Part shown: positions 27,224 to 36,484 of the stretch, piece by piece | How positions within the stretch are numbered: position 1 is the first letter of the stretch | Layout of the letters: every line of letters starts with the position of its first letter | NCBI GenBank assembly: GCA_031553395.1 | Contig: JAVBLR010000013.1 | Span: 1 to 64,000, forward strand | Direction of reading: 5' to 3' | DNA length: 64,000 nucleotides | Origin: WRGA01 sp031553395 | Lineage (GTDB): Bacteria; Bacteroidota; Bacteroidia; Bacteroidales; WRGA01 | Notes under the pieces: model-generated | What the model saw: only the letters and a program-made list of their open reading frames with translations | Database searches by the model: none | Told to the model about the DNA's origin: nothing | Position numbers and translations under genes: made by a program

Positions 27224-28456
27224 TTATTCTAAGTCAGCTACTTTTATTTTAGAATCTTCTATTACAACAAATTTTTTACGAATACCCTTGTCACATTTGT
27301 ATTTATATAAATATCCATTTTCATCAGCCAAATAAGATTCTCCTTTGTATGTTACTTTGGCGTATGGAACTTTATTGTATTGAGAATAATAGCAAATGTC
27401 AGCTAAATTTGAGTCAAAATTATCGCTCGCTTTATCAAAAATGGGAGGATAAATAATGTCAGTCATTGTTCTATATCCGTATTTCCCATTTTCATAAAAA
27501 AGAGCAATTGAGGTTGGAGATGTAAAATCGCCTATATATTTATATTCAGGAGGAATTATGATGTTCCCGGATTTATCAGAATAACCTTCCTTCCCATTTA
27601 AGCATATTTTTATGAGATTATTTAAACTTAAATACGCTTCATCATAAATAGGAGGTATGATCTCTTTTCCGGTTGTATTCAAATATCCTTTTTTGTCGTT
27701 TAAAAGCACTTTTGTTGGATTGCCTGAATAAAAGGGATATATCGAATCATATTTTATAGGAGTTAATTCTATTCCATCTTCATTTATTATCCCCCATTTC
27801 CCATTCTTTTTTACCCTTGATACGTTGTTATCTTTAAAAAATTCAACAAAATCATATTGAGGCTTGATAACAATATTTTGCAAAGTATCAGTGAATCCCC
27901 ACTTACTGTCAGACAAATAAGGTCTTAGTTTCTTATAATTGCGTAAATTTTGGAACGAATATTCATAGTCTCCACCGCCACCTCCTGCCATAAATAGAAC
28001 CCATCCCATATGATTATCATATTGTTGAATAAGTAAATCTGCATTCTTGTCATGACCTATTCTTATTCGGTTAATATTCTCTATCCAAAAAAATGGTATT
28101 GGTATTCTTTTCTTTTCAAGATAGATCTCAAAATAGTTTTTCTTGAATTTCCCTTTGTAATTTAAGCTTTTAAAATCGGCATTTGTTTGATATGTTATTT
28201 TCAGGCTATCTTTCCCGTTAAACTCAAATGCAATGAAAAAGACAGAATCTGACTTTATGCTAAATAAGCTGGAAAGTTGTTTGTCTTTATTCAAATAAGT
28301 ACCATTCAGGTTTTTTAAATCAAAACAAAAAGAAAAGTCCTTATCCGATACTTTTTGTGCGTTACAAAAAATTGAGAATAAAGGAAGAATTACAAGAAAT
28401 ACTATCTTTCTTATGCATTTGATACTTATCCTATGATAAATTCTAATGGTTATCAA
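27224..28456 (-). CDS. WG-repeat exported protein
   Basis: A 410-residue protein. The N-terminal signal segment CIRKIVFLVILPLFSIFCNAQ is preceded by a 15-residue basic stretch. Residues ~185-360 contain about five WG beta-repeats: SKWGFTDTLQNIVIKPQYD, GKWGIINEDGIELTPIKYD, GYLNTTGKEIIPPIYDEA, GYSDKSGNIIIPPEY, GKYGYRTMTDIIYPPIFD. The frame has no ATG near the beginning; translation apparently starts at TTG 28456, which is the least certain part. WG-repeat proteins are common in Bacteroidota, with unknown binding roles. Confidence 0.82.
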   Translation of the reverse strand: MITIRIYHRISIKCIRKIVFLVILPLFSIFCNAQKVSDKDFSFCFDLKNLNGTYLNKDKQLSSLFSIKSDSVFFIAFEFNGKDSLKITYQTNADFKSLNYKGKFKKNYFEIYLEKKRIPIPFFWIENINRIRIGHDKNADLLIQQYDNHMGWVLFMAGGGGGDYEYSFQNLRNYKKLRPYLSDSKWGFTDTLQNIVIKPQYDFVEFFKDNNVSRVKKNGKWGIINEDGIELTPIKYDSIYPFYSGNPTKVLLNDKKGYLNTTGKEIIPPIYDEAYLSLNNLIKICLNGKEGYSDKSGNIIIPPEYKYIGDFTSPTSIALFYENGKYGYRTMTDIIYPPIFDKASDNFDSNLADICYYSQYNKVPYAKVTYKGESYLADENGYLYKYKCDKGIRKKFVVIEDSKIKVADLE

Positions 28457-28539
28457 TTTATCGTTACATTATTTTAATAATGTTGACTGTATACAAAAGA
28501 AGTCAATAATTTGAAATAATACAAATTTTGGGAAAAATA

Positions 28540-28571
28540 AAAGAGTTGCAACATTAAAGCTACAACTCTTT
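28540..28571 (-). terminator. Terminator of frr
   Basis: On the minus strand AAAGAGTTGTAGC / GTTGCAACTCTTT forms a 13-bp stem (two G.U) with loop TTTAAT, followed by TATTTTT. Confidence 0.8.
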
Positions 28572-28602
28572 CAAAAATCTTTATTCTAAATATATCAACA
28601 CC

Positions 28603-29163
28603 TTACACGGTCATAATTTCTTTTTCTTTGGCAGCGACTAAATCATCTACTTTCTTGATAAATTTGTCGTGTCTTTTTTGAACCTCGGCTTCTGCATCTT
28701 TTTCCACATCTTCCGGCATTCCTTCTTTGATTGCTTTTTTCAAAGAATCGATAATATCGCGGCGGATATTGCGGATGCTAACTTTTGCTGTTTCTGCTTC
28801 GTGGCGGGATTGTTTTACAAGCGCTTTTCTTCTTTCTTCAGTTAGAGGAGGAATATTCAGGCGGATTATTTCTCCATTGTTTTCGGGAGTGATACCTACA
28901 TCCGAACCCATAATAGCCTTTTCGATGTCTTTGATTAAAGATTTTTCCCAAGGTTGAATCGCAATTGTTTTGGCATCGGGCGTGGTAACTGTTGCTACTC
29001 CGGATAAAGGTGTAGGAGTACCGTAATAATCTACCCTGACTCCGTCTAAAATCCGTGGATTTGCTTTTCCTGCACGAATCTGTGCCAATGCATCATCCAA
29101 AAAATGAACAGCCGAAGCCATCTTGTCTTCAGCAGTACTTAGGTATTGTTTTACGTCAATCAT
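28603..29163 (-). CDS. frr: Ribosome recycling factor
   Basis: A 186-residue RRF, which with EF-G splits the post-termination ribosome. It has the family's conserved segments LAQIRAGKANPRILDGVRVDYYG, TIAIQPWE, IRLNIPPLTEERRK and RNIRRDIID. Length is typical. It has its own -7 box and terminator. pyrH, often upstream of frr in other bacteria, is absent here. Confidence 0.98.
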   Translation of the reverse strand: MIDVKQYLSTAEDKMASAVHFLDDALAQIRAGKANPRILDGVRVDYYGTPTPLSGVATVTTPDAKTIAIQPWEKSLIKDIEKAIMGSDVGITPENNGEIIRLNIPPLTEERRKALVKQSRHEAETAKVSIRNIRRDIIDSLKKAIKEGMPEDVEKDAEAEVQKRHDKFIKKVDDLVAAKEKEIMTV

Positions 29164-29206
29164 ATAAATATATATTATACAGATTAGCTTATTTTCGATT
29201 AGAAAG

Positions 29207-29214
29207 CAAAGATA
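29207..29214 (-). promoter_or_regulatory. -7 box of frr
   Basis: Minus-strand TATCTTTG followed by C, 44 bases upstream of the frr ATG. Confidence 0.5.
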
Positions 29215-29302
29215 TGTATTTTTTTAGTTATAAGTCGTAAGTTATAAGCATTAAGTTCTCAAAGTACAATGGCTCCACTACTTAAAACTCAAAACTTAAA
29301 AC

Positions 29303-30760
29303 TTACTTTTTCACAATAATATTCACATTCTTCAAAGAAATATTCTCTGTGTTTTCAAATTTTTCCTTGCTTTTGGATGAGATAGTCACATTTTCGAAAT
29401 ACAAATCATGGATTTTATTTTCAGGTAATCCTCGTAAAAAGATGGAGCCATTTGCATCTGCACAATAAATATTTTTGATATGGAAATTGGAAAAATCAGG
29501 TATTTTATCCGGAACGACATCGATTGATTCTTTTCGTTCAGCACCGGCAGGAACATTTTGATAATAAGTGTCAAATGAAATAGCTTCATCGGCAATATCC
29601 TTCATGTAAATGTCTTGAATATAAATATTTTTCACCTGTCCTCCTCTTCCGGCATTGCTTTTTACACGGATGCCAATATCACTTCCTACAAAATTGCAAT
29701 CATTAACAAATACATTTTCCATTCCACCGTCGGTGTTGCTGCCGATAACAAATCCTCCGTGAGCATGGTAAACATTACAACCTGCAATGATAACATTTTT
29801 CAGGTTCGGATTATTATCATCTCTCTTTCCTTGAGTGCTCGATTTCATGCAGATGCCGTCGTCGCCTACACTCACATTACATCTATATACGAATACATTT
29901 TGGCATGCGCTGATGTCGATTCCATCGCCGTTTTGTGCCCACCATTCGTTGAAGATCGTGGCATAGCGGATAGTTACATTGTTACAATTATTGGGATAAA
30001 AAACGAATTTTGGTGAATTGCGAATAGTTACTCCTTCTACTAACACATTTTCACAATCAACAAAGTAAACCATATACGGTCGTAAGAATGTACGTGCTGG
30101 AATGTAATCTTCTGGTTTTGCATTCGGATTACTCTTTTTTAAGTTTGCGACAAATTTTTCTCCGTCCAATACTTCCTGACTTGGCCACCATATCTTACCA
30201 TCATCGCTGAGTACACCTCCCGAATCAAGAAGATTTTTCCATTCGCCAGCTGTCTTTTTTTCTTTTTTTACAGGACGCCAAACTTCGCCCGAACCATCCA
30301 ATATTCCTTCGCCGGTTATGGCAATATTTTTTAAGCTGTAACCATGCACAGGCGATGCCGTAACAATGTTTTTACTCGAAGAAGAAGCCTTTATCATCGG
30401 ATATTGCGTCAAATCTTTTGTAAAAGATACCAATGCTCCACGTTCGAGATGAAGGTTTACATTGCTTTTCATTTCAATTGGTCCTGTAATCCAAATTCCG
30501 GCCGGAACGAAAACTTGTCCGCCACCTGCTTCATTGCAGGCATTGATTGCTTTTGCAAAAGCATCGGTATTTAATGTCTGCCCATCTCCAATGGCTCCAT
30601 AATTTACAATAGAAAATATGTTGTTGGAAAATGATGGCACAACAATATCCGGCATTGAAAACGGCGCTTTAGATTTATAATAAGCAAAATCCTTTTCTTG
30701 TGCTTGAACTGATAACATAAAAAAACTCAATAATAATAAAATTGAGTATCGATTGTTCAT
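29303..30760 (-). CDS. Glycoside hydrolase family 28 (polygalacturonase-like), exported
   Basis: A 485-residue parallel beta-helix enzyme predicted to hydrolyse alpha-galacturonide (pectin) linkages in the periplasm or outside. Signal peptide MNNRYSILLLLSFFMLSVQAQ. Mature part: FSIVNYGAIGDGQTLNT, GGGQVFVPAGIW, then catalytic-type motifs NGDGIDI, VGDDGICMKS, HGGFVIGS and IRVKSN. Two in-frame ATGs exist: 30775 (MFSIK) and 30760 (MNNRYS); the second gives a cleaner signal peptide. No SusCD pair or other pectinolytic genes lie nearby, so it is not part of a visible polysaccharide utilisation locus. Confidence 0.92.
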   Translation of the reverse strand: MNNRYSILLLLSFFMLSVQAQEKDFAYYKSKAPFSMPDIVVPSFSNNIFSIVNYGAIGDGQTLNTDAFAKAINACNEAGGGQVFVPAGIWITGPIEMKSNVNLHLERGALVSFTKDLTQYPMIKASSSSKNIVTASPVHGYSLKNIAITGEGILDGSGEVWRPVKKEKKTAGEWKNLLDSGGVLSDDGKIWWPSQEVLDGEKFVANLKKSNPNAKPEDYIPARTFLRPYMVYFVDCENVLVEGVTIRNSPKFVFYPNNCNNVTIRYATIFNEWWAQNGDGIDISACQNVFVYRCNVSVGDDGICMKSSTQGKRDDNNPNLKNVIIAGCNVYHAHGGFVIGSNTDGGMENVFVNDCNFVGSDIGIRVKSNAGRGGQVKNIYIQDIYMKDIADEAISFDTYYQNVPAGAERKESIDVVPDKIPDFSNFHIKNIYCADANGSIFLRGLPENKIHDLYFENVTISSKSKEKFENTENISLKNVNIIVKK

Positions 30761-30807
30761 TTTTATTGAAAACATACAACTGCTTTTTTTGAGGTTAATT
30801 TTGGGTG

Positions 30808-30815
30808 CAAATGTA
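30808..30815 (-). promoter_or_regulatory. -7 box of the GH28 gene
   Basis: Minus-strand TACATTTG followed by CACCC, about 47 bases upstream of the preferred ATG. Confidence 0.5.
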
Positions 30816-30919
30816 TGTTAAGTAATTGAAAATAAAGAATAAATTGTCTACAATTTAAAGTGAGCGTATGAAAATAATATTCGAAGGTAACTCTCAACTA
30901 ATATTCTCTGTATATTTAT

Positions 30920-30927
30920 TAAATTTG
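30920..30927 (+). promoter_or_regulatory. -7 box of the dus gene
   Basis: TAAATTTG followed by C, 29 bases upstream of the ATG at 30957. Initiation would fall near 30934, which disfavours the upstream start at 30936. Confidence 0.5.
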
Positions 30928-30956
30928 CAGTTTTATTGGAATATTTTTACAGATTA

Positions 30957-31943
30957 ATGAAAATCGGTCAAATAGATTTAGGTAAATATCCGGTGTTTTT
31001 GGCGCCGATGGAAGATGTTACGGATTATGCTTTCAGGCTGATGTGTAAACGTTTTGGTGCTGATATGGTTTATACGGAATTTGTATCCAGTGATGCATTA
31101 ATCCGTAATGTTAATAAAACGCAGCAAAAACTCACTATTTTTGAAGAGGAACGTCCAGTCGTTATTCAGATTTACGGAAAAGATGCGGATGCAATGTCGG
31201 AAGCGGCCAAAATTTGTGAGGCCTCCCATCCGGATGTTATTGATATAAATTTTGGTTGTCCGGTAAAAAAGGTTGCAGGAAAAGGTGCCGGAGCCGGAAT
31301 GTTACAAAATGTCCCGCTGATGCTCGAAATTACCAAAAAAGTTGTAAATTCGGTGCAAATTCCGGTAACTGTAAAAACGCGGTTGGGTTGGGATAATAAT
31401 AGCAAGATTATTGTTGATTTAGCCGAAAAATTGCAGGATTGCGGTATTGCAGCATTGGCAATTCATGGCCGGACACGAAGTCAAATGTATACCGGCGAAG
31501 CCGACTGGACTTTAATCGGTGAAGTGAAAAATAATCCACGAATGAGGATTCCAATTATTGGAAATGGCGATATAACTTCTGCTGAAATTGCCAAAGAGAA
31601 ATTCGATTCGTATGGAGTAGATGCGATTATGATTGGCAGGGCATCTGTTGGTAGACCGTGGATATTTAAGGAAGTAAAACATTTTTTAGAAATAGGAACT
31701 CCTTTTCCTGATTTACCTCCATTGTGGAAATTGGACTGTCTGAAACAACAAGTTACAGATAGTGTTAATCGGTTGGATGAACGAAGGGGAATTTTGCATA
31801 TTCGTAGGCATCTGGCTGCAACTCCTTTGTTTAAAGGAATTCCTAATTTCAGAGAAACACGTATTGCTATGCTTCGTGCCGAAACTGTCGAGGAATTATT
31901 TACAATCCTAGATACTTTACCGGAAAAATTAATAGAAATATGA
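30957..31943 (+). CDS. dusB: tRNA-dihydrouridine synthase, DusB-like
   Basis: A 328-residue FMN enzyme reducing uridines in the tRNA D-loop. It has the start MKIGQIDLGKYPVFLAPMED, VTDYAFR, QIYGKDADAM, the active-site cysteine in NFGCPVKKVAGKGAGAGML, TVKTRLGWD, AIHGRTRSQMYTG and the FMN phosphate motif GNGDI with IGRASVGRPW. An upstream ATG at 30936 adds seven residues, but the second start matches the family N-terminus. Its stop overlaps the next ATG (ATGA). The subtype is inferred from sequence style and length. Confidence 0.92.
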   Translation: MKIGQIDLGKYPVFLAPMEDVTDYAFRLMCKRFGADMVYTEFVSSDALIRNVNKTQQKLTIFEEERPVVIQIYGKDADAMSEAAKICEASHPDVIDINFGCPVKKVAGKGAGAGMLQNVPLMLEITKKVVNSVQIPVTVKTRLGWDNNSKIIVDLAEKLQDCGIAALAIHGRTRSQMYTGEADWTLIGEVKNNPRMRIPIIGNGDITSAEIAKEKFDSYGVDAIMIGRASVGRPWIFKEVKHFLEIGTPFPDLPPLWKLDCLKQQVTDSVNRLDERRGILHIRRHLAATPLFKGIPNFRETRIAMLRAETVEELFTILDTLPEKLIEI

Positions 31944-32869
31944 AGATTTTATTAAATACAGAGTTACAAAGACATAGAACAACATTCTCAGTTCTTTGTG
32001 CTTTTGCGCCTTTACGCTCAGATCTTATTAAGATAATATCAATAATTTTCCTATGCTTGTTGTGTTGTTTTTCTGTATTTTCCCAAGAAGAAAAAATTTA
32101 TACCACCAACAAATCTACCTTATATGGAATTGGAGCAACAAGTATCTTAGATACATACCTTTCTCCACTTATATATACCGGAACAGAATTTCGTATTTCT
32201 AATGAAAACAATCGATTATCCGGTTATCTGAACGGGAAATTATCTTCTCAAAAACGATTGGACTTTTCTTTTTCTCAAACAAAAAATCCTGCAGAAACCG
32301 GAACAGAACTTTCGGGATTTTTCGAGTGGAATTGGGGTTATCATTATCGTTTTCCCATTACAAATGATTTAAAATTGTTGGCAGGCGGATTAATGTATGC
32401 TTCTGCCGGAGTTATTTATAACACAAGAAATTCTAACAATCCTGTATCTGCAAAATTAGGTTTAGGGTTGGATTTGTCCGGGATGGCATTGTATAACTTG
32501 AAAATCAAAGAGCAACCAATAACACTTAGGGCACAGGTTATTTCTCCTTTTATCGGCGCTGCTTTCTCTCCCGGCTACGGACAATCGTATTACGACATTT
32601 TTTCTTTGGGGAATTATGATGATGTAATTAAATTCAGTTCATTTGGAAACTTATTGGCTTGTAAAACAATTATTTCGGCAGACATTCCTTTGAATAAAAT
32701 TATACTTCGCGTAGCTTACCAAAATACAACTTATACGAGCGACTTCAATAACCTGGATACCAAAATGTATTCGAATACATTCCTTATTGGGTTTGTTTCA
32801 GAAGTTTTAACCATAAAAGGACGAAAAAGCTCTGTTTTAAAAGATTCATACCAAAGCGCCTATTATTAA
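31940..32869 (+). CDS. DUF3316 exported protein
   Basis: A 309-residue frame. From about residue 30 it has a signal-peptide-like segment (IISIIFLCLLCCFSVFSQ) and then a DUF3316-type barrel: STLYGIGATSILDTYLSPL, YTGTEFRI, WGYHYRFPIT, TRNSNNPVSAKLGLGLD, FSPGYGQSYYDIFSLGNY. The first ~28 codons after the ATGA overlap with dusB read through a dispersed noncoding-repeat word, and there is no ATG closer to the signal sequence. The true initiation site is therefore unclear; the ATG at 31940 or a non-ATG start near 32020 are options. Function unknown; probably an outer-membrane protein. Confidence 0.8.
   Translation: MKILLNTELQRHRTTFSVLCAFAPLRSDLIKIISIIFLCLLCCFSVFSQEEKIYTTNKSTLYGIGATSILDTYLSPLIYTGTEFRISNENNRLSGYLNGKLSSQKRLDFSFSQTKNPAETGTELSGFFEWNWGYHYRFPITNDLKLLAGGLMYASAGVIYNTRNSNNPVSAKLGLGLDLSGMALYNLKIKEQPITLRAQVISPFIGAAFSPGYGQSYYDIFSLGNYDDVIKFSSFGNLLACKTIISADIPLNKIILRVAYQNTTYTSDFNNLDTKMYSNTFLIGFVSEVLTIKGRKSSVLKDSYQSAYY
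31958..32019. repeat. Dispersed repeat word captured at the DUF3316 N-terminus
   Basis: ACAGAGTTACAAAGACA ... GTTCTTTGTGCTTTTGCGCC resembles the TTTGTGCCTTTGCGCC-type intergenic repeat widespread in bacterial genomes, which often yields spurious peptides like LCAFAPLR. It is read here as HRTTFSVLCAFAPLRS. Confidence 0.5.
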
Positions 32870-33044
32870 TCCTATTTCATTGAGAGTTGTAACCAAAACG
32901 TAACACTTTCTTGTTGGCATATATAATAAAGAAGATGAAAATGGCTTATTTTTGAAAAAAAATTACGTTCTTTGCAAAATTGTAATTGCCCCAACGGGTT
33001 CTTTTTAGAGTATATTTTTTGTTTTTTAACCAATGCATGATAGA

Positions 33045-34076
33045 ATGGAATTTTCCGCTCAACAAATTGCAGATTTTTTGTCGGGAGAAATAGTCGGTGA
33101 ACCACAGGTAAAGGTTTCAAATTTTGCCAAAATTGAGGAAGCAGTTCCCGGGACATTAGCTTTTTTGTCAAACGACAAATATTTGCATCATTTGTATTCT
33201 ACAAATGCAAGTATCGTTCTTATTAATAAATCTTTTGAAATAAAGGATGCTGTTAAACCTACGTTGATAAAAGTTCCAGATGCTTATGCGGCATTGGCGA
33301 TGCTTTTATCGTTGGTAGAAAAATCAAAACCTGTCAAAACAGGCAGGGAAAATCCTTCTTTTGTTGCCGATTCGGCTAAAGTTCCTCAAAAAACATACAT
33401 AGGTGCATTTGCGTATATTGGTGAGAATGTTGCCATTGGCGAAAATGTGCAAATTTATCCGCAAGCATTCATTGGAGATAATGTTGTAATAGGAAATAAT
33501 TGCATTATCTATCCCGGAGTCAAAATTTATTTCAATTCGAAAATAGGAAATAATTGTATCATACATGCCGGAGCGGTAATTGGCTCTGATGGTTTTGGTT
33601 TTGCCCCCGAAGGTGAGAAATACAATAAAATACCTCAAATCGGCATTGTAGAAATTGAAGATGATGTAGAAATCGGTGCAAATACAACTATCGATCGTGC
33701 AACAATGGGTAAAACGATTATTCATAAAGGGGTGAAATTGGATAATTTAATACATATTGCGCACAATGTAGAAGTTGGGGAAAATACCGTAATGGCTGCT
33801 CAGGTGGGAATTGCCGGTTCGACCAAAGTTGGAAAGCATTGTATGTTTGGTGGGCAGGTTGGTATTTCAGGTCACATAGAAATTGGCGATAATGCTCAAT
33901 TGGGCGCTCAATCCGGCGTACCAAGCTCGGTTAAACCGAATTCGGTTTTGTTAGGAGCTCCTGCTTTTAATGTACGTGATTTTGCCCGTTCTTCGGCTGT
34001 ATTTAAAAATCTTCCTGATATACAACGGGCAATTACCTTGTTGCAACGGGAATTTGCAGAATTAAAAAATAAATAA
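33045..34076 (+). CDS. lpxD: UDP-3-O-(3-hydroxyacyl)glucosamine N-acyltransferase
   Basis: A 343-residue left-handed beta-helix acyltransferase, third step of lipid A synthesis. The N-terminal uridine-binding domain (MEFSAQQIADFLSGEIVG, FLSNDKYLHHLY) is followed by hexapeptide repeats (IGENVAIGENVQIYPQ, IGNNCIIHAG with the catalytic-type His, DGFGFAPEG, TTIDRATMG, IAHNVEVGENTVMAAQ). The ATG at 33033 adds four residues; 33045 matches the usual MEFSA start. It is first of lpxD-lpxC/fabZ-lpxA. Confidence 0.96.
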   Translation: MEFSAQQIADFLSGEIVGEPQVKVSNFAKIEEAVPGTLAFLSNDKYLHHLYSTNASIVLINKSFEIKDAVKPTLIKVPDAYAALAMLLSLVEKSKPVKTGRENPSFVADSAKVPQKTYIGAFAYIGENVAIGENVQIYPQAFIGDNVVIGNNCIIYPGVKIYFNSKIGNNCIIHAGAVIGSDGFGFAPEGEKYNKIPQIGIVEIEDDVEIGANTTIDRATMGKTIIHKGVKLDNLIHIAHNVEVGENTVMAAQVGIAGSTKVGKHCMFGGQVGISGHIEIGDNAQLGAQSGVPSSVKPNSVLLGAPAFNVRDFARSSAVFKNLPDIQRAITLLQREFAELKNK

Positions 34077-34106
34077 TCATTAACATAAAAACTTTTTGAC
34101 TTTGTT

Positions 34107-35492
34107 ATGACTAAACAGAATACCTTAAAGCAGAGTTTTTCTTTAACGGGAAAAGGACTGCATACGGGGTTGAATATTTCGGTAACTTTTAATCCGGCTC
34201 CCGAAAATCATGGTTATAAAATAAAAAGAGTTGATTTGGAAGATCAACCTATCATTGATGCTGTAGCAGAAAATGTAGTTGCAACTCAAAGAGGAACTGT
34301 GATTGGGAAAGGTGATGCACAAATTAGTACTGTAGAACATGCGTTAGCAGCCTTATATGCTTTTGGTATAGATAATTGTTTGATTGAAGTAAATGCTCCG
34401 GAGTTTCCTATTTTGGAAGGAAGTGCCAAACATTATGCTGAAGGAATTAAATCAGTTGGTATTGAAGAGCAAAATGCTCCTAAGGATTATTTTATCATTA
34501 AAGAAAAAATTGAGGTTAAGGACGAAGCTACAGGTGCATCTTTATTGATTTTACCTGATGATAAGTTTAGTGTAAATACATTGATTTCTTTTGATTCTCC
34601 TGTTATTCCGAATCAATATGCAACATTGGACGACCTGTCTGATTTCGAAAATGAGATTTCAGCTTGTCGTACATTTGTTTTTGTACGGGAAGTAGAAGCA
34701 TTGATGAATGCAAATTTAATCAAAGGTGGAGATTTAGATAATGCAATCGTTATTTACGATGAAAAAATTCCGCAAGAAGAATTAAATAGAATAGCAGGCC
34801 TTGCAAATATTCCTCATTTGAATATTGATAATTTGGGATATATCAATAACAAACCGCTGGTTTTCCCGAATGAGCCTGCCCGTCATAAACTTCTCGACAT
34901 TATCGGAGATATGGCATTAATAGGCAAGCCTTTGAAAGGTAAAATTATAGCAACTCGTCCGGGACATAAGATAAATAATCAGTTTGCCCGTTTGGTTCGC
35001 AAAGAAATAAAATTACATGAAGTGCAAGCTCCCGTCTACCGTCTTGGTGATGAGCCTGTTATGGATATTAACCGAATTAAGGAATTATTACCGCATCGTT
35101 TTCCTTTCCTATTAGTTGATAAAATTATTGAAGTAGGAGCAAAACATATTGTAGGAGTAAAAAATGTAACCGTAAATGAGCCTTTCTTTCAAGGTCATTT
35201 CCCTGAAGAACCGGTTATGCCCGGTGTTCTTTTAGTAGAAGCAATGGCTCAAACGAGCGGTTTATTGGTGCTTAATTCTGTGGAAGAGCCACAGCGTTAT
35301 TCGACCTACTTTATGAAAATAGACAATGTAAAGTTCCGTCAAAAAGTTGTTCCTGGAGATACACTAATTTTCCGTTTGCAATTCCTTACAGATATGCGTC
35401 GAGGCATTGCAAATATGAAAGGATATGTTTTTGTAGGAGAAAAAATTGTTGCCGAAGCTGAATTTATGGCGCAAATCATTAAGAATAAATAA
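34107..35492 (+). CDS. lpxC/fabZ: Bifunctional LpxC deacetylase / FabZ dehydratase
   Basis: A 461-residue fusion. Residues ~1-305 are LpxC, the zinc-dependent committed step of lipid A synthesis: QSFSLTGKGLHTG, the zinc ligand in STVEHALAALYAFG, EFPILEGSAKHYAEG, and the second zinc ligands plus catalytic base in PARHKLLDIIGDMALIG. Residues ~320-461 are FabZ, the (3R)-hydroxyacyl-ACP dehydratase: LLPHRFPFLLVDKI with the active-site His, and HFPEEPVMPGVLLVEAMAQ with the catalytic Glu. This fusion is characteristic of Bacteroidota and Chlorobi. It lies 30 bases after lpxD. Confidence 0.98.
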   Translation: MTKQNTLKQSFSLTGKGLHTGLNISVTFNPAPENHGYKIKRVDLEDQPIIDAVAENVVATQRGTVIGKGDAQISTVEHALAALYAFGIDNCLIEVNAPEFPILEGSAKHYAEGIKSVGIEEQNAPKDYFIIKEKIEVKDEATGASLLILPDDKFSVNTLISFDSPVIPNQYATLDDLSDFENEISACRTFVFVREVEALMNANLIKGGDLDNAIVIYDEKIPQEELNRIAGLANIPHLNIDNLGYINNKPLVFPNEPARHKLLDIIGDMALIGKPLKGKIIATRPGHKINNQFARLVRKEIKLHEVQAPVYRLGDEPVMDINRIKELLPHRFPFLLVDKIIEVGAKHIVGVKNVTVNEPFFQGHFPEEPVMPGVLLVEAMAQTSGLLVLNSVEEPQRYSTYFMKIDNVKFRQKVVPGDTLIFRLQFLTDMRRGIANMKGYVFVGEKIVAEAEFMAQIIKNK

Positions 35493-35514
35493 CCCACCCA
35501 CCTTAGAAACAAGT

Positions 35515-36300
35515 ATGATACATCCTTTAACAGACATTCATCCGGATGCAAAAATAGCTCCGAATGTTGAAATAGGACCCTTTGTAACAATCGATAAAAA
35601 CGTCGAAATCGGAGAAGGTACAAAAATACTCTCCAATGTAACTATTTTTGAAGGCGCTCGCATTGGAAAAAATTGCCAGATTTTTCCGGGCGCAGTTATT
35701 TCTGCAATTCCTCAAGACTTAAAATTCAGGGGAGAAGATACTATTGTTCAAATTGGCGACAATAATATTATCCGCGAATGTGTAACCATTCATCGTGGGA
35801 CAGCATCAAAAGGAAAAACGATTATTGGCAATAATTGCCTGATTATGGCTTATACTCATGTGGCTCACGATTGTGTATTAGGAAATAATATTATTTTGGG
35901 AAATGCAACTCAGCTTGCCGGAGAAATCCATGTAGATGATTTTGCGATATTAGCAGGTAATGTATTGGTTCACCAGTTTTGCAAAATTGGTTCTCATGTA
36001 ATGATTCAAGGAGGATCGAGATTCTCGAAAGATATACCTCCGTATATTACCGTCGGAAGGGAACCTGCTTCTTATGCCGGGTTAAATATAATCGGATTAC
36101 GCAGAAGGAATTTTACTCCCGAACAAATAGATGTTATACATGACGCTTATCGCTTTGTCTATCAATCGGGATTAAACACCTCGGATGCGTTGGAAAAGAT
36201 AAAGGAAGAAGTACCTGATAGTAAAGAACGAAATGAGATAATCTCGTTTATTGAAAAGGCTGAAAGAGGCATCATAAAAGGATATAAAGAAAAAGAATAA
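35515..36300 (+). CDS. lpxA: UDP-N-acetylglucosamine acyltransferase
   Basis: A 261-residue beta-helix enzyme, first acyl transfer of lipid A synthesis. It has the N-terminal MIHPLTDIHPDAKIAPNVEIGP, hexapeptide turns (VEIGEGTKI, GARIGKNCQI), CVTIHRGTASKG, the catalytic His in MAYTHVAHDCVLGNN, HQFCKIGSHVMIQGG and the C-terminal helical domain GLNIIGLRRRNF. The longer open frame from 35446 overlaps lpxC/fabZ; the ATG at 35515, 22 bases after its stop, is the family start. The operon ends in a terminator at 36301. Confidence 0.97.
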   Translation: MIHPLTDIHPDAKIAPNVEIGPFVTIDKNVEIGEGTKILSNVTIFEGARIGKNCQIFPGAVISAIPQDLKFRGEDTIVQIGDNNIIRECVTIHRGTASKGKTIIGNNCLIMAYTHVAHDCVLGNNIILGNATQLAGEIHVDDFAILAGNVLVHQFCKIGSHVMIQGGSRFSKDIPPYITVGREPASYAGLNIIGLRRRNFTPEQIDVIHDAYRFVYQSGLNTSDALEKIKEEVPDSKERNEIISFIEKAERGIIKGYKEKE

Positions 36301-36327
36301 AAAAAGAGGCTAAAGCCTCTTTTTTTA
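36301..36327 (+). terminator. Terminator after lpxA
   Basis: AAAAAGAGGC TAAA GCCTCTTTTTTT: perfect stem with tetraloop and T-tract, starting right after the lpxA stop. Confidence 0.88.
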
Positions 36328-36429
36328 TTCTTTTTGTCCATCCGACAAGGAAGATAATAATCTAATTCTTCCACTGTATATAAAGTTTACACATTTACAA
36401 AAATGGCCTCGCTTCAACCTTATTTCAAC

Positions 36430-36464
36430 AAAAATGCGAAGTTGTAAAACAGCTTCGCATTTTA
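36430..36464 (-). terminator. Terminator after the inositol phosphate synthase gene
   Basis: AAAATGCGAAG / CTTCGCATTTT, 11-bp stem with an 11-base loop; on the minus strand it is followed by TTGTTG. It is convergent with the lpxA terminator, so the two units are insulated. Confidence 0.78.
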
Positions 36465-36484
36465 TTTTATCTGCAATTTATTTA

